DNA of 64,000 nucleotides from Streptomyces paludis (GTDB taxonomy: Bacteria; Actinomycetota; Actinomycetes; Streptomycetales; Streptomycetaceae), in assembly GCF_003344965.1 (NCBI RefSeq), contig NZ_CP031194.1, forward strand, positions 5,456,001 to 5,520,000. Direction: 5' to 3'. Of this stretch, positions 55,023-63,278 are shown in pieces. The position numbers and the translations under genes are program-made. A model generated the notes under the pieces. The model ran no database searches and was not told where the DNA came from. It was given only the letters and a program-made list of their open reading frames with translations. Within the stretch, counting starts at the first letter, position 1, and each line of letters begins with the position of its first letter.

Positions 55023-55344
55023 TGTCCGTACGGCCGCTGTCGTGCACCCGGGCCAGCTCGGCGTACACGTACGAGAACGCGCCGATCAGCCGCATGACGG
55101 CGGGCAGCGCCGCCTCCGTCACCGCGTGGGCCGCCTCCAGCGGGGTGGCCTCGGGGGAGACCGTGAACGACGGGAAGACCTCCGCGAGCAGCGAGCCGAT
55201 CTGACCCGCCCCCGGTACGGCGGGCCGCTCCCCGGCGGCGCGGTCTCCGGTGCCGGGCTCCGCCTCCGGGCCGGTGCTCCTGACCCACTCGGCGGACTGG
55301 GTGAGGATTCCGATGGCCCTGAGGACGACTTCGTTCTGCTCCAT
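54958..55344 (-). CDS. Conserved hypothetical protein
   Basis: Protein of 128 residues: EQNEVVLRAIGILTQSAEWVRS, a Gly/Ala/Pro-rich link, then SLLAEVFPSFTVSPEATPLEAAHAVTEAALPAVMRLIGAFSYVYAELARVHDSG and TSEELLRELALRMQRPADGA. Helical, soluble, no recognised domain. Its 3' end overlaps the MFS gene tail to tail by 65 bp, which is uncommon, but codon use favours both frames. Confidence 0.65.
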   Translation of the reverse strand: MEQNEVVLRAIGILTQSAEWVRSTGPEAEPGTGDRAAGERPAVPGAGQIGSLLAEVFPSFTVSPEATPLEAAHAVTEAALPAVMRLIGAFSYVYAELARVHDSGRTDITSEELLRELALRMQRPADGA

Positions 55345-55461
55345 GCCCGAGAGAGTATCCAGGCAGGTACGGGGGCGGGAGGGGCGCGTGTCCGCGGTCC
55401 GCGCCGGGTGGAAGTGGGCAAAACCCGGACGCGGCGGTGGGATCGGACCTACTCTCAAGTG

Positions 55462-55908
55462 GTGTCCGGGGCGTCCGGCCGAGTGCTCGTTGTCGATGAC
55501 AACCGAGTCATCCGGCAACTGATCAGGGTCAACCTTGAGCTTGAGGGGTTCGAGGTCGTGACCGCGGCCGATGGTGCCGAATGCCTGGAGGTCGTGCACG
55601 ACGTGCAGCCCGATGTCATCACCCTCGACGTGGTGATGCCCCGGCTCGACGGGATGCGCACCGCCGCGCGGCTGCGCGCCGATCCGCGCACCCGTCCGCT
55701 GCCGATCGCGATCATCAGCGCCTGTACGCAGCACGAGGTGGAAGCCGGTCTGACGGCCGGGGTCGACGCCTTCCTGGCGAAGCCGTTCGAACCGGCGGAG
55801 CTGGTCCGACTCGTCGACCGTCTCTCCCGCCGGGAGACCCCGCAGGGGTCGTCGTCCTGGGACGGCAGATACGGCGCGGGCCGAGGAGCGGGCTCCACCC
55901 ACGCGTGA
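55462..55908 (+). CDS. Single-domain response regulator (receiver only)
   Basis: Protein of 148 residues: RVLVVDDNRVIRQLIRVNLELEGFEVVTAADGAECLEVVHDVQPDVITLDVVMPRLDG (acidic pair DD, phospho-Asp in TLDVVMP), then AIISACT and FLAKPFEPAELV (Lys). After the receiver, a 25-residue Ser/Gly/Arg tail replaces an output domain. No kinase is adjacent. The GTG (55462; another GTG just before) has no ribosome site, but TACTCT at 55450-55455 suits leaderless transcription. Output must occur through protein contact. Confidence 0.85.
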   Translation: MSGASGRVLVVDDNRVIRQLIRVNLELEGFEVVTAADGAECLEVVHDVQPDVITLDVVMPRLDGMRTAARLRADPRTRPLPIAIISACTQHEVEAGLTAGVDAFLAKPFEPAELVRLVDRLSRRETPQGSSSWDGRYGAGRGAGSTHA

Positions 55909-55927
55909 CCGCCTCCCGGCGGTGCGC

Positions 55928-56132
55928 CTCCCGGCGAGGGGCCGTCGTCCGTCTTGGGCTAAGCCCGGTGCACACGTGCGGGTTGTCGCCGGGTGCCCCT
56001 CCGGTGGCGCATGCCCGGACTGCACGGGGCCGTCTCCCGGCGAGGGGCCGTCGTCCGTCTTGGGCTAAGCCCGGTGGGTACGTGCGGGTTGTTGCCGGGG
56101 TCCCCTCCGGTGGCACGCGCCCGGACTGCACG
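55928..56132. repeat. 106-bp tandem duplication
   Basis: Unit 1 at 55928-56033, unit 2 from 56034 to about 56132, strongly similar (CTCCCGGCGAGGGGCCGTCG, GTCTTGGGCTAAGCCCGGTG, CGTGCGGGTTGT, CCCGGACTGCACG in both). Each contains the palindrome GGGCTAAGCCC. Noncoding. Confidence 0.85.
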
Positions 56133-56175
56133 ATTTACGCCGCGTGCGGGCCGGACCGTACCCGCGGGTCTCGCT

Positions 56176-56354
56176 CAGCGGCACAAATCGCGCTTTACGT
56201 CCGGACACGCACCCCCTGCGGTGCCCCCTTCCCCGCCCGCACAGACCCACCGGGCCGAGCCCGGGACGTCTGGGCGCGGGCCGTCCACCGGGCGGAGGGG
56301 GCCGGGGTCGCAGGAGGTGACGTCCCCGGATGTAGAGCGTGATTTGTGCCGCTG
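56176..56354. mobile_element. MITE-like element with 30-bp terminal inverted repeats
   Basis: Left end 56176-56205 begins CAGCGGCACAAATCGCGC; right end 56325-56354 is its reverse complement (ends GATTTGTGCCGCTG), 26 of 30 positions matching. The interior is 119 bp, GC-rich, with no gene. No clear target duplication flanks it, and no transposase with these ends is in the window. It could instead be a fixed regulatory or attachment structure. Confidence 0.55.
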
Positions 56355-56491
56355 AACGCGCATGCAGTCGGCCGATATGCCGCACGCGGCGTTCGGGGGT
56401 CCGGGGGTGTCCCCCGGGAAAGCACAGCATGCATCCGGGGATGCGCCTCCGGAGTGCCCCGGCCCCCGGCACCGGACGTGCCCCGGCCCCT

Positions 56492-56533
56492 GGCACCCCT
56501 GGCACCCCCGGCACCCCCGGCACCCCCGGCACC
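56492..56533. repeat. 9-bp tandem repeats
   Basis: Four units of GGCACCCCC (first GGCACCCCT) plus a partial fifth, in the noncoding stretch before nrtL. The remainder of 56355-56647 shows no gene. Confidence 0.85.
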
Positions 56534-56647
56534 GAACGTGCCGGCCGCCACCCTCACCGCCAAAGACCACGGCCCCCCGCCGGGAGGCGTGACCGCATCG
56601 CGGAACCGGCTGGCGGAGCGACCCCCCTCCGCCCGTACGCTGGTCCT

Positions 56648-57697
56648 GTGACCCCCGCAGAGCTGTCCCGAACCGTGCGGCACGCCGTGTGCCGTGCGGT
56701 CGCGGACGATGCCCTGCCCGGGCCCGTGCCCGAGCGGGTCGTCGTCGAGCGGTCGCGGCCCGGCGGCAGCGGGGACTACGCCACCGGCGTCGCCCTGCGG
56801 CTCGCGCGCCCGGCCGGGCGGTCGCCGCGCGACGTCGCCGGGATGCTGCGCGAGCGGCTCGTGGCCGATCCCGGGGTCGGGCGGGCCGTCGAGCGGATCG
56901 AGATCACCGGGCCCGGGTTCCTCAACTTCACCCTCGCCCGCTCCACCGCCCGCGACACCGCCGCCGACCTCGTCCGCACCGTCCTGCGGGAGGGGCCGCG
57001 GTACGGACACGGCACCGCCCTCGCCGGTACGGCCGTGGCCCTCGCGCCCGCCGACGAGCTGCGGGCCGGCGTCTGGATCCGTACCGTCGCCGACCTGCTC
57101 CGTACCCAGGGCGCCACCGTCACCGTCACCACGGAGACCGTCCCGGGCGCCGAGACCCTCCGGCCCGTCCCCGCGCCCCGCGGCAGCGACCACCTCGACC
57201 ACCTCGACCACCTCGCCCGGCTCGGGCCCGACGCCCTGCGCTGGGCGCTCCTGCGGCCCGCCGCCCATGACCGGCCGCCGCTCGGGCCGGCCGAGGCGCC
57301 CGCGCTGCTCGTGCAGCGCGACGCCAACCCCCTCTTCCGTACGCGCTACGCGCACGCCCGCGCACGCGCCCTCGCGCGGAACGCCGCGCACCTCGGCATC
57401 ACCCCCGGCTACGAGGAGCGCGAGGACGCCCACAGCGCCCTGCTCACCGCCCTCGGCGACCATCCAGCCACCCTGGAGGCCGCCGCCCGGCTCCGCGCGC
57501 CCGACCGGCTCGCCCGCCATCTCGAACACACCGCGGAGGCGTTTCTGCGCTGCCAGGAGACGCTTCCCCCGCTGCCGTTCGGCGACGAGAAACCCTCGGC
57601 CGCCCACCGCTCCCGGCTGGCGCTCGCCGCCGCCGCCGGGGCCGTGCTGGCCGGCGGCCTGTCCCTGCTCGGCATCGACGCACCCGAACACCTCTGA
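56648..57697 (+). CDS. nrtL: NrtL: arginyl-tRNA-synthetase-related anticodon-binding protein
   Basis: Protein of 349 residues. The N-terminal part resembles the ArgS N-domain (PERVVVERSRPGGSGDYATGVALRLA, GPGFLNFTLA), and the C-terminal part the DALR anticodon-binding domain (GPDALRWALLR, NPLFRTRYAHARARALARNAAHLG, PATLEAAARLRAPDRLARHLEHTAEAFLRC). The catalytic Rossmann domain with HIGH and KMSKS motifs is missing, so it cannot charge tRNA. Role unknown. GTG start without ribosome site but with TACGCT 7 bases before, suggesting leaderless mRNA. It precedes lysA. Confidence 0.85.
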   Translation: MTPAELSRTVRHAVCRAVADDALPGPVPERVVVERSRPGGSGDYATGVALRLARPAGRSPRDVAGMLRERLVADPGVGRAVERIEITGPGFLNFTLARSTARDTAADLVRTVLREGPRYGHGTALAGTAVALAPADELRAGVWIRTVADLLRTQGATVTVTTETVPGAETLRPVPAPRGSDHLDHLDHLARLGPDALRWALLRPAAHDRPPLGPAEAPALLVQRDANPLFRTRYAHARARALARNAAHLGITPGYEEREDAHSALLTALGDHPATLEAAARLRAPDRLARHLEHTAEAFLRCQETLPPLPFGDEKPSAAHRSRLALAAAAGAVLAGGLSLLGIDAPEHL

Positions 57698-57766
57698 GCG
57701 GGCCACGTGAACCATGCGAACCACGTGTAAACCGCGCGAACCACGAGAGCCAAGAGAGCCACGAAC

Positions 57767-59161
57767 ATGAGCCGTTCCGCACACCCCGCAGGTCCCCGCC
57801 ACGGCGACGTACTCCCCGAGGGCCACTACACGGCGCCCGCCGCCGACCTCAACGTCCTGGACCCGAAGGTCTGGGCGCGTACGGTCGCCCGCGACGACGA
57901 CGGGGTGGCCACCGTCGGCGGCATCCAAGTGACCCGGCTGGCCGAGGAGTTCGGCACCCCGGCGTACTTCCTCGACGAGGCCGACTTCCGCGCCCGCTGC
58001 CGCGCCTGGGCGGACGCCTTCGGCGCCGACGCCGATGTGTACTACGCGGGCAAGGCGTTCCTCTCCCGCGCCGTGGTGCGCTGGCTGCACGAGGAGGGGC
58101 TCAACCTCGACGTGTGCTCCGGGGGCGAGCTGGCGACCGCGCTGGCCGCCGGGATGCCCGCCGAGCGCATCGCCTTCCACGGCAACAACAAGTCCGACGA
58201 GGAGATCGAGCGCGCCGTCTCCGCCGGGGTCGGCCGGATCGTCCTCGACTCCTTCCAGGAGATCGTCCGGGTCGCGCACACCGCGCGCCGTCTCGGCCGC
58301 CGCCAGCCCGTGCAGATCCGGGTCACCGTCGGTGTCGAGGCGCACACGCACGAGTTCATCGCGACCGCGCACGAGGACCAGAAGTTCGGTATCGCGCTGG
58401 CCGGCGGGCAGGCCGCCGAGGCGGTCCGCCGGACGCTCGCCCTCGACGACCTCGAACTGACCGGAATCCACTCGCACATCGGCTCGCAGATCTTCGACAT
58501 GGCGGGCTTCGAGGTCTCCGCCCGCCGCGTCGTCCAGCTGCTCGCCGAGGTCCGCGACGAGCACGGCGTCGAGCTGCCCGAGATCGACCTCGGCGGCGGC
58601 CTCGGCATCGCGTACACCTCGGAGGACGACCCGCGCGAGCCGTACGACATCGCCAAGGCGCTCAGCGACATCGTCACCCGTGAGTGCGAGTCCGCCGGGC
58701 TCGCCACCCCCCGGATCTCCGTCGAGCCGGGCCGCGCCATCGTCGGCCCCACGGCCTTCACGCTGTACGAGGTCGGCACGATCAAGCCGCTCGAAGGGCT
58801 CCGCACGTATGTCAGTGTGGACGGTGGCATGTCCGACAACATCCGTACGGCGCTGTATGACGCCGAGTACAGCGTGGCGCTCGTCTCCCGCCGCTCCGAC
58901 GCCGAGCCGATGCTGGCCCGGGTCGTCGGCAAGCACTGCGAGAGCGGTGACATCGTCGTACGGGACGCGTTCCTGCCCGCCGACCTGGCGCCCGGTGACC
59001 TGGTCGCCGTGCCCGCCACCGGCGCGTACTGCCGCTCGATGGCGAGCAACTACAACCACGCGCTCCGGCCGCCGGTCGTGGCTGTCAAGGACGGCGGGGC
59101 GCGGGTGATCGTCCGGCGTGAGACGGAGGAAGATCTGCTGCGGCTCGACGTCGGAGAATGA
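57767..59161 (+). CDS. lysA: Diaminopimelate decarboxylase
   Basis: Protein of 464 residues converting meso-diaminopimelate to lysine with PLP. The PLP lysine is K96 in YYAGKAFLSRAVVRW; other marks are CSGGELATAL, FHGNNKSDEEI, IHSHIGSQIFD, DLGGGLGIAY, EPGRAIVG (phosphate binding) and YVSVDGGMSDNIR. Length fits the actinobacterial enzyme. It lies 69 bp after nrtL and 130 bp before hom, as the first of the aspartate-family genes. AAGAGAG lies before the ATG. Confidence 0.97.
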   Translation: MSRSAHPAGPRHGDVLPEGHYTAPAADLNVLDPKVWARTVARDDDGVATVGGIQVTRLAEEFGTPAYFLDEADFRARCRAWADAFGADADVYYAGKAFLSRAVVRWLHEEGLNLDVCSGGELATALAAGMPAERIAFHGNNKSDEEIERAVSAGVGRIVLDSFQEIVRVAHTARRLGRRQPVQIRVTVGVEAHTHEFIATAHEDQKFGIALAGGQAAEAVRRTLALDDLELTGIHSHIGSQIFDMAGFEVSARRVVQLLAEVRDEHGVELPEIDLGGGLGIAYTSEDDPREPYDIAKALSDIVTRECESAGLATPRISVEPGRAIVGPTAFTLYEVGTIKPLEGLRTYVSVDGGMSDNIRTALYDAEYSVALVSRRSDAEPMLARVVGKHCESGDIVVRDAFLPADLAPGDLVAVPATGAYCRSMASNYNHALRPPVVAVKDGGARVIVRRETEEDLLRLDVGE

Positions 59162-59291
59162 AATACATGTCTCGTAATCTGGACGAATGGCAGAAAGTCC
59201 CGTCCGGTGAGTGAGACTGGTTCGCACTGCTTCATGCGCGACATGCTCGAAATGCTCGAAACGGCTGTGTTGGATGAAAGGCGTAGGTCGG

Positions 59292-60593
59292 ATGATGCGT
59301 ACGCGTCCGTTGAAGGTGGCGCTGCTGGGCTGTGGTGTGGTCGGCTCAGAGGTGGCGCGCATCATGACGACGCACGCCGACGACCTCACGGCGAGGATCG
59401 GCGCCCCGGTCGAGCTGGCCGGGGTCGCCGTCCGCCGGCCCGCCAAGGTGCGCGCGGGGATCGACCCGGCGCTGATCACCACCGACGCCACCGCGCTGGT
59501 CAAGCGCGGTGACATCGATGTGGTCATCGAGGTCATCGGCGGCATCGAGCCCGCCCGCGCGCTGATCACCACCGCGTTCGAGCACGGCGCGTCGGTCGTC
59601 TCCGCCAACAAGGCGCTGCTCGCCGAGGACGGCACGACGCTGTACGAGGCCGCCGAGCGGCACGGCCGGGACCTGTACTTCGAGGCGGCCGTCGCGGGCG
59701 CGATCCCGCTGATCAGGCCGCTGCGCGAGTCCCTCGCCGGGGACACCGTCAACCGGGTCCTCGGCATCGTCAACGGCACGACGAACTTCATCCTCGACCG
59801 GATGGACACCGCGGGCGCCGGCTACTCCGAGGCGCTCGACGAGGCCACCGCCCTCGGTTACGCGGAGGCCGACCCGACCGCCGACGTGGAGGGCTTCGAC
59901 GCCGCCGCCAAGGCCGCCATCCTCGCCGGGATCGCCTTCCACACCCGGGTCCGGCTCGACGACGTCCACCGCGAGGGCATCACGGAGGTCACCTCCGCCG
60001 ATCTCGCCTCCGCCAAGCAGATGGGCTGCACGGTCAAGCTGCTCGCCATCTGCGAGCGCGCCGCCGACGGCAGGTCCGTCACCGCCCGCGTCCACCCGGC
60101 GATGATCCCGCTCAGCCACCCGCTGGCCTCGGTGCGCGAGGCGTACAACGCGGTCTTCGTCGAGGCGGCGGCGGCCGGCCAGCTGATGTTCTACGGGCCC
60201 GGCGCCGGCGGTTCCCCGACGGCCTCCGCGGTCCTCGGCGACCTCGTCGCGGTCTGCCGCAACAAGCTGGCCGGGGCGACGGGCCCCGGCGAGTCCGCGT
60301 ACACCCGGCTGCCGGTGAGCCCCATGGGCGACGTGGTGACGCGGTACCACATCAGCCTCGACGTGGCCGACAAGCCGGGCGTGCTCGCCCAGGTCGCGAC
60401 GGTCTTCGCCGAGCACGGCGTATCGATCGACACCGTCCGGCAGAAAGGCCGGGCGGACGGAGGCGGCGAGGCATCCCTCGTCGTCGTCACCCACCGCGCG
60501 CCGGACGCGGCCCTCTCGGGGACCGTCGAAGCGCTGCGCAAGCTCGACACCGTACGCGGTGTCGCCAGCATCATGCGTGTTGAAGGGGAGTAA
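59292..60593 (+). CDS. hom: Homoserine dehydrogenase
   Basis: Protein of 433 residues reducing aspartate semialdehyde to homoserine. NAD(P) motif [12 protein letters not shown] (about 9-20), [27 protein letters not shown], then the active-site region [12 protein letters not shown] and [27 protein letters not shown]-terminal ACT domain (about 350-430, [33 protein letters not shown]) usually confers threonine inhibition. Two ATGs are adjacent (59292, 59295). 7 bp separate it from thrC. Confidence 0.96.
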   Translation: MMRTRPLKVALLGCGVVGSEVARIMTTHADDLTARIGAPVELAGVAVRRPAKVRAGIDPALITTDATALVKRGDIDVVIEVIGGIEPARALITTAFEHGASVVSANKALLAEDGTTLYEAAERHGRDLYFEAAVAGAIPLIRPLRESLAGDTVNRVLGIVNGTTNFILDRMDTAGAGYSEALDEATALGYAEADPTADVEGFDAAAKAAILAGIAFHTRVRLDDVHREGITEVTSADLASAKQMGCTVKLLAICERAADGRSVTARVHPAMIPLSHPLASVREAYNAVFVEAAAAGQLMFYGPGAGGSPTASAVLGDLVAVCRNKLAGATGPGESAYTRLPVSPMGDVVTRYHISLDVADKPGVLAQVATVFAEHGVSIDTVRQKGRADGGGEASLVVVTHRAPDAALSGTVEALRKLDTVRGVASIMRVEGE

Positions 60594-60600
60594 GGGACCC

Positions 60601-61686
60601 ATGACCAGCAATGGCACCCGTGAGGGCACCCACCAGTGGCGCGGCATCATCGAGGAGTACCGGCACCGCCTGCCGGTCACGGACACGACGCCCGTGGTCA
60701 CGCTCCGCGAGGGCGGTACGCCGCTCGTGCCCGCGCAGGTGCTCTCCGAGCGGACCGGCTGTGAGGTGCATCTCAAGGTCGAGGGCGCCAACCCGACCGG
60801 CTCCTTCAAGGACCGTGGCATGACCATGGCCATCACCCGGGCCAAGGAGGAGGGCGCCAAGGCGGTCATCTGCGCCTCCACCGGCAACACCTCCGCCTCG
60901 GCCGCCGCCTATGCCGTACGGGCCGGAATGGTCTGCGCCGTCCTCGTACCGCAGGGCAAGATCGCGCTCGGCAAGATGGGCCAGGCGCTCGTGCACGGGG
61001 CGAAGATCCTCCAGGTCGAGGGGAACTTCGACGACTGCCTGACGCTGGCCCGCTCACTTTCGGACAACTTCCCGGTAGCGCTGGTCAATTCGGTCAACCC
61101 GGTACGGATCGAGGGCCAGAAGACGGCCGCCTTCGAGATCGTGGACGCCCTCGGCGACGCCCCCGACATCCATGTCCTGCCCGTCGGGAACGCCGGCAAC
61201 ATCACGGCCTACTGGAAGGGTTACACCGAGTACGCCGCTGGTGGGCCCGCGTCGCGCACCCCGCGCATGTGGGGCTTCCAGGCGTCCGGTTCCGCGCCCA
61301 TCGTGCGCGGCGAGGTCGTCAAGGACCCGCACACCGTCGCCACCGCGATCCGTATCGGCAACCCGGCGTCCTGGCAGTACGCGCTGACGGCCCGCGACGA
61401 GTCGGGCGGTCTCATCGACGAGGTGACGGACCGCCAGATCCTGTCCGCCTACCGGCTGTTGGCCGCGCAGGAGGGCGTCTTCGTGGAGCCCGCCTCGGCC
61501 GCCTCGGTGGCCGGTCTGCTCAAGGCCGCCGACGCGGGCCTGGTCGACCCCGGCCAGCGCATCGTCTGCACCGTCACCGGAAACGGCCTCAAGGACCCCG
61601 ACTGGGCGGTCGCCGGCGCCCCGCAGCCCGTCACGGTCCCGATCGACGCGGCCGTCGCGGCGGAGCGCCTCGGGCTCACGTCCTGA
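60601..61686 (+). CDS. thrC: Threonine synthase
   Basis: Protein of 361 residues converting O-phosphohomoserine to threonine with PLP. K70 in [12 protein letters not shown] binds [24 protein letters not shown] and [18 protein letters not shown] (phosphate loop) are class features. It is coupled to hom (7-bp gap) and ends at a hairpin terminator, so thrB is expressed separately. Confidence 0.97.
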   Translation: MTSNGTREGTHQWRGIIEEYRHRLPVTDTTPVVTLREGGTPLVPAQVLSERTGCEVHLKVEGANPTGSFKDRGMTMAITRAKEEGAKAVICASTGNTSASAAAYAVRAGMVCAVLVPQGKIALGKMGQALVHGAKILQVEGNFDDCLTLARSLSDNFPVALVNSVNPVRIEGQKTAAFEIVDALGDAPDIHVLPVGNAGNITAYWKGYTEYAAGGPASRTPRMWGFQASGSAPIVRGEVVKDPHTVATAIRIGNPASWQYALTARDESGGLIDEVTDRQILSAYRLLAAQEGVFVEPASAASVAGLLKAADAGLVDPGQRIVCTVTGNGLKDPDWAVAGAPQPVTVPIDAAVAAERLGLTS

Positions 61687-61753
61687 TCCCGACGGCGTAC
61701 GGCGGCACCGGCTGACATACGGCGCCGCCCGAAGTACGGCAAGACCCGACAAA

Positions 61754-61799
61754 GGCGCACAGGAGCCCCGCGACACGCATCGTGCGCCTCCTGTGCGCC
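61754..61799 (+). terminator. Terminator between thrC and thrB
   Basis: Perfect 12-bp arms GGCGCACAGGAG / CTCCTGTGCGCC with a 22-base loop, 68 bp past the thrC stop. TAGGCT at about 61828 may be the -10 of a thrB promoter. Confidence 0.8.
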
Positions 61800-61956
61800 C
61801 TATGTCGCGGCGGAACGAACCTTGGATAGGCTGTACTCAATCCCGCCCGCCGCATATGCCGCGTGGTGTTGATGCCGCTGTTCGCCCTCGGGCGTTTCTA
61901 TGTCCCGCACCTCGCGCGGGAATCCCATCCGCAGCACAAGGAGAGTCGTCGAAGCG

Positions 61957-62874
61957 ATGGCCGGTCCCGCGTTCCGCGCCGCCGCCGTACGGGTGCGCAC
62001 CCCCGCCACCAGCGCCAATCTCGGCCCGGGCTTCGACGCCCTGGGCCTGTCGCTGGGGCTCTACGACGATGTGGTCGTCCGCGTCGCCGATTCCGGACTG
62101 CACGTCGACATCGCGGGTGAGGGCGCCGAGACGCTTCCCCGTGACGAGGACCATCTGCTCGTACGCTCCCTGCGCACCGCCTTCGACCTGCTCGGCGGAC
62201 AGCCGCGCGGCCTGGAGGTCGTCTGCGCGAACCGCATTCCGCACGGCCGCGGACTCGGCTCCTCCTCCGCGGCGATCTGCGCCGGCATCGTCGCCGCGCG
62301 GGCCGTCACGATAGGCGGGGACGCCCGGCTCGACGACGCGGCGCTGCTGGAGCTGGCGACCGAGATCGAGGGCCACCCCGACAATGTCGCCGCCTGTCTG
62401 CTCGGCGGCTTCACGCTGGCCTGGATGGACGGCGGCGCGGCCCGCGCCATCAGGATGGATCCCGTCGATTCCATCGTTCCGGTGGTTTTCGTGCCCGGCA
62501 AGGCCGTACTGACCGAGACCGCCCGCGGACTGCTGCCGCGCACCGTCCCCCATGTGGACGCCGCCGCCAACGCCGGCCGCGCGGCGCTGCTCGTCGAGGC
62601 CATGACCAGACGCCCCGAACTGCTGCTGCCCGCCACCGAGGACCGGCTGCACCAGGACTACCGGACGCCGGCCATGCCGCGGAGCCTGGCGCTGGTCAAC
62701 CGGCTGCGCGCGGACGGTGTCCCGGCCGTGGTCTCCGGCGCGGGCCCCACGGTCCTCGCGCTGGTCGAGGACGGCGCGGCCGACAAGGTCGTACGGCTGG
62801 CGGGGGAGGGATGGGCCGCCCACCGGCTCTCCCTCGATGCCGCGGGAGCGAGTGTTCTGCCGCTCGGCTCGTAG
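61957..62874 (+). CDS. thrB: Homoserine kinase
   Basis: Protein of 305 residues of the GHMP kinase family, phosphorylating homoserine for threonine synthase. VRTPATSANLGPGFDALGLSLGLYD opens the fold; the ATP loop is NRIPHGRGLGSSSAAICAG, and PAVVSGAGPTVLAL is the third GHMP motif. AAGGAG lies 12 bases before the ATG. It has its own leader of about 150 bp behind the thrC terminator. Confidence 0.96.
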   Translation: MAGPAFRAAAVRVRTPATSANLGPGFDALGLSLGLYDDVVVRVADSGLHVDIAGEGAETLPRDEDHLLVRSLRTAFDLLGGQPRGLEVVCANRIPHGRGLGSSSAAICAGIVAARAVTIGGDARLDDAALLELATEIEGHPDNVAACLLGGFTLAWMDGGAARAIRMDPVDSIVPVVFVPGKAVLTETARGLLPRTVPHVDAAANAGRAALLVEAMTRRPELLLPATEDRLHQDYRTPAMPRSLALVNRLRADGVPAVVSGAGPTVLALVEDGAADKVVRLAGEGWAAHRLSLDAAGASVLPLGS

Positions 62875-63278
62875 AGCCGAGTGATTGCCGGTGAGTGAGA
62901 GGGGGAATGTTTGTTGGAGCCGGTAGTGTTAACCTCAAGTCTGCAACCGACGTCTTTCAGGCGCGGTGCTTCGTGTCCCGATTCGGGACCACCCTTCTTC
63001 CGGGAGCCTCCCCAACTGCCTGAGCAGCCTGCCTGAGCAGTTTTGAGCACGCACCGGAACCGGCGCGACACCCTTCGTTCTCCCTATGGATGGGCCGGAG
63101 CAGGGGATCTAGGGCCGGACCCATGGCACGTACGCACGTTTTGCACGTTCGCAGGATTTCTCCGCCGTACCCGGCGGGACCACCGCCCCGGCCCGGTCCA
63201 CAAGATGGGACCGCAGCCGGACAGCACAACCGGTCGCCGAGCCAGAAGGCCGACGTCCGCTCCAGGGAAGGACCCTTC
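62875..63278 (+). promoter_or_regulatory. 404-bp rho promoter/leader region
   Basis: Contains TAGTGT (62924-62929) as the probable -10 and then a leader of about 350 nt. The leader includes a small palindrome GTCCCGATTCGGGAC, a 13-bp tandem repeat CTGCCTGAGCAGC with a hairpin (63014-63042), and no convincing leader peptide. Long rho leaders are commonly used for autoregulation. Confidence 0.55.
63014..63042 (+). terminator. Attenuator-like hairpin in the rho leader
   Basis: AACTGC ... GCAGTT arms around two tandem CTGCCTGAGCAG units, which are themselves foldback sequences, followed by TTTT. Its position in the leader suggests a control point rather than an end of thrB. Confidence 0.5.

Noticed and set aside
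59162..59291. Short frame between lysA and hom as a leader peptide
   Set aside because: Codons show no run of Thr, Ile or Met and no paired terminator/antiterminator hairpins were seen.
56195..59809. Minus-strand open frame of about 1200 codons over nrtL and lysA
   Set aside because: It is the shadow of well-identified plus-strand genes, with no recognisable domain.
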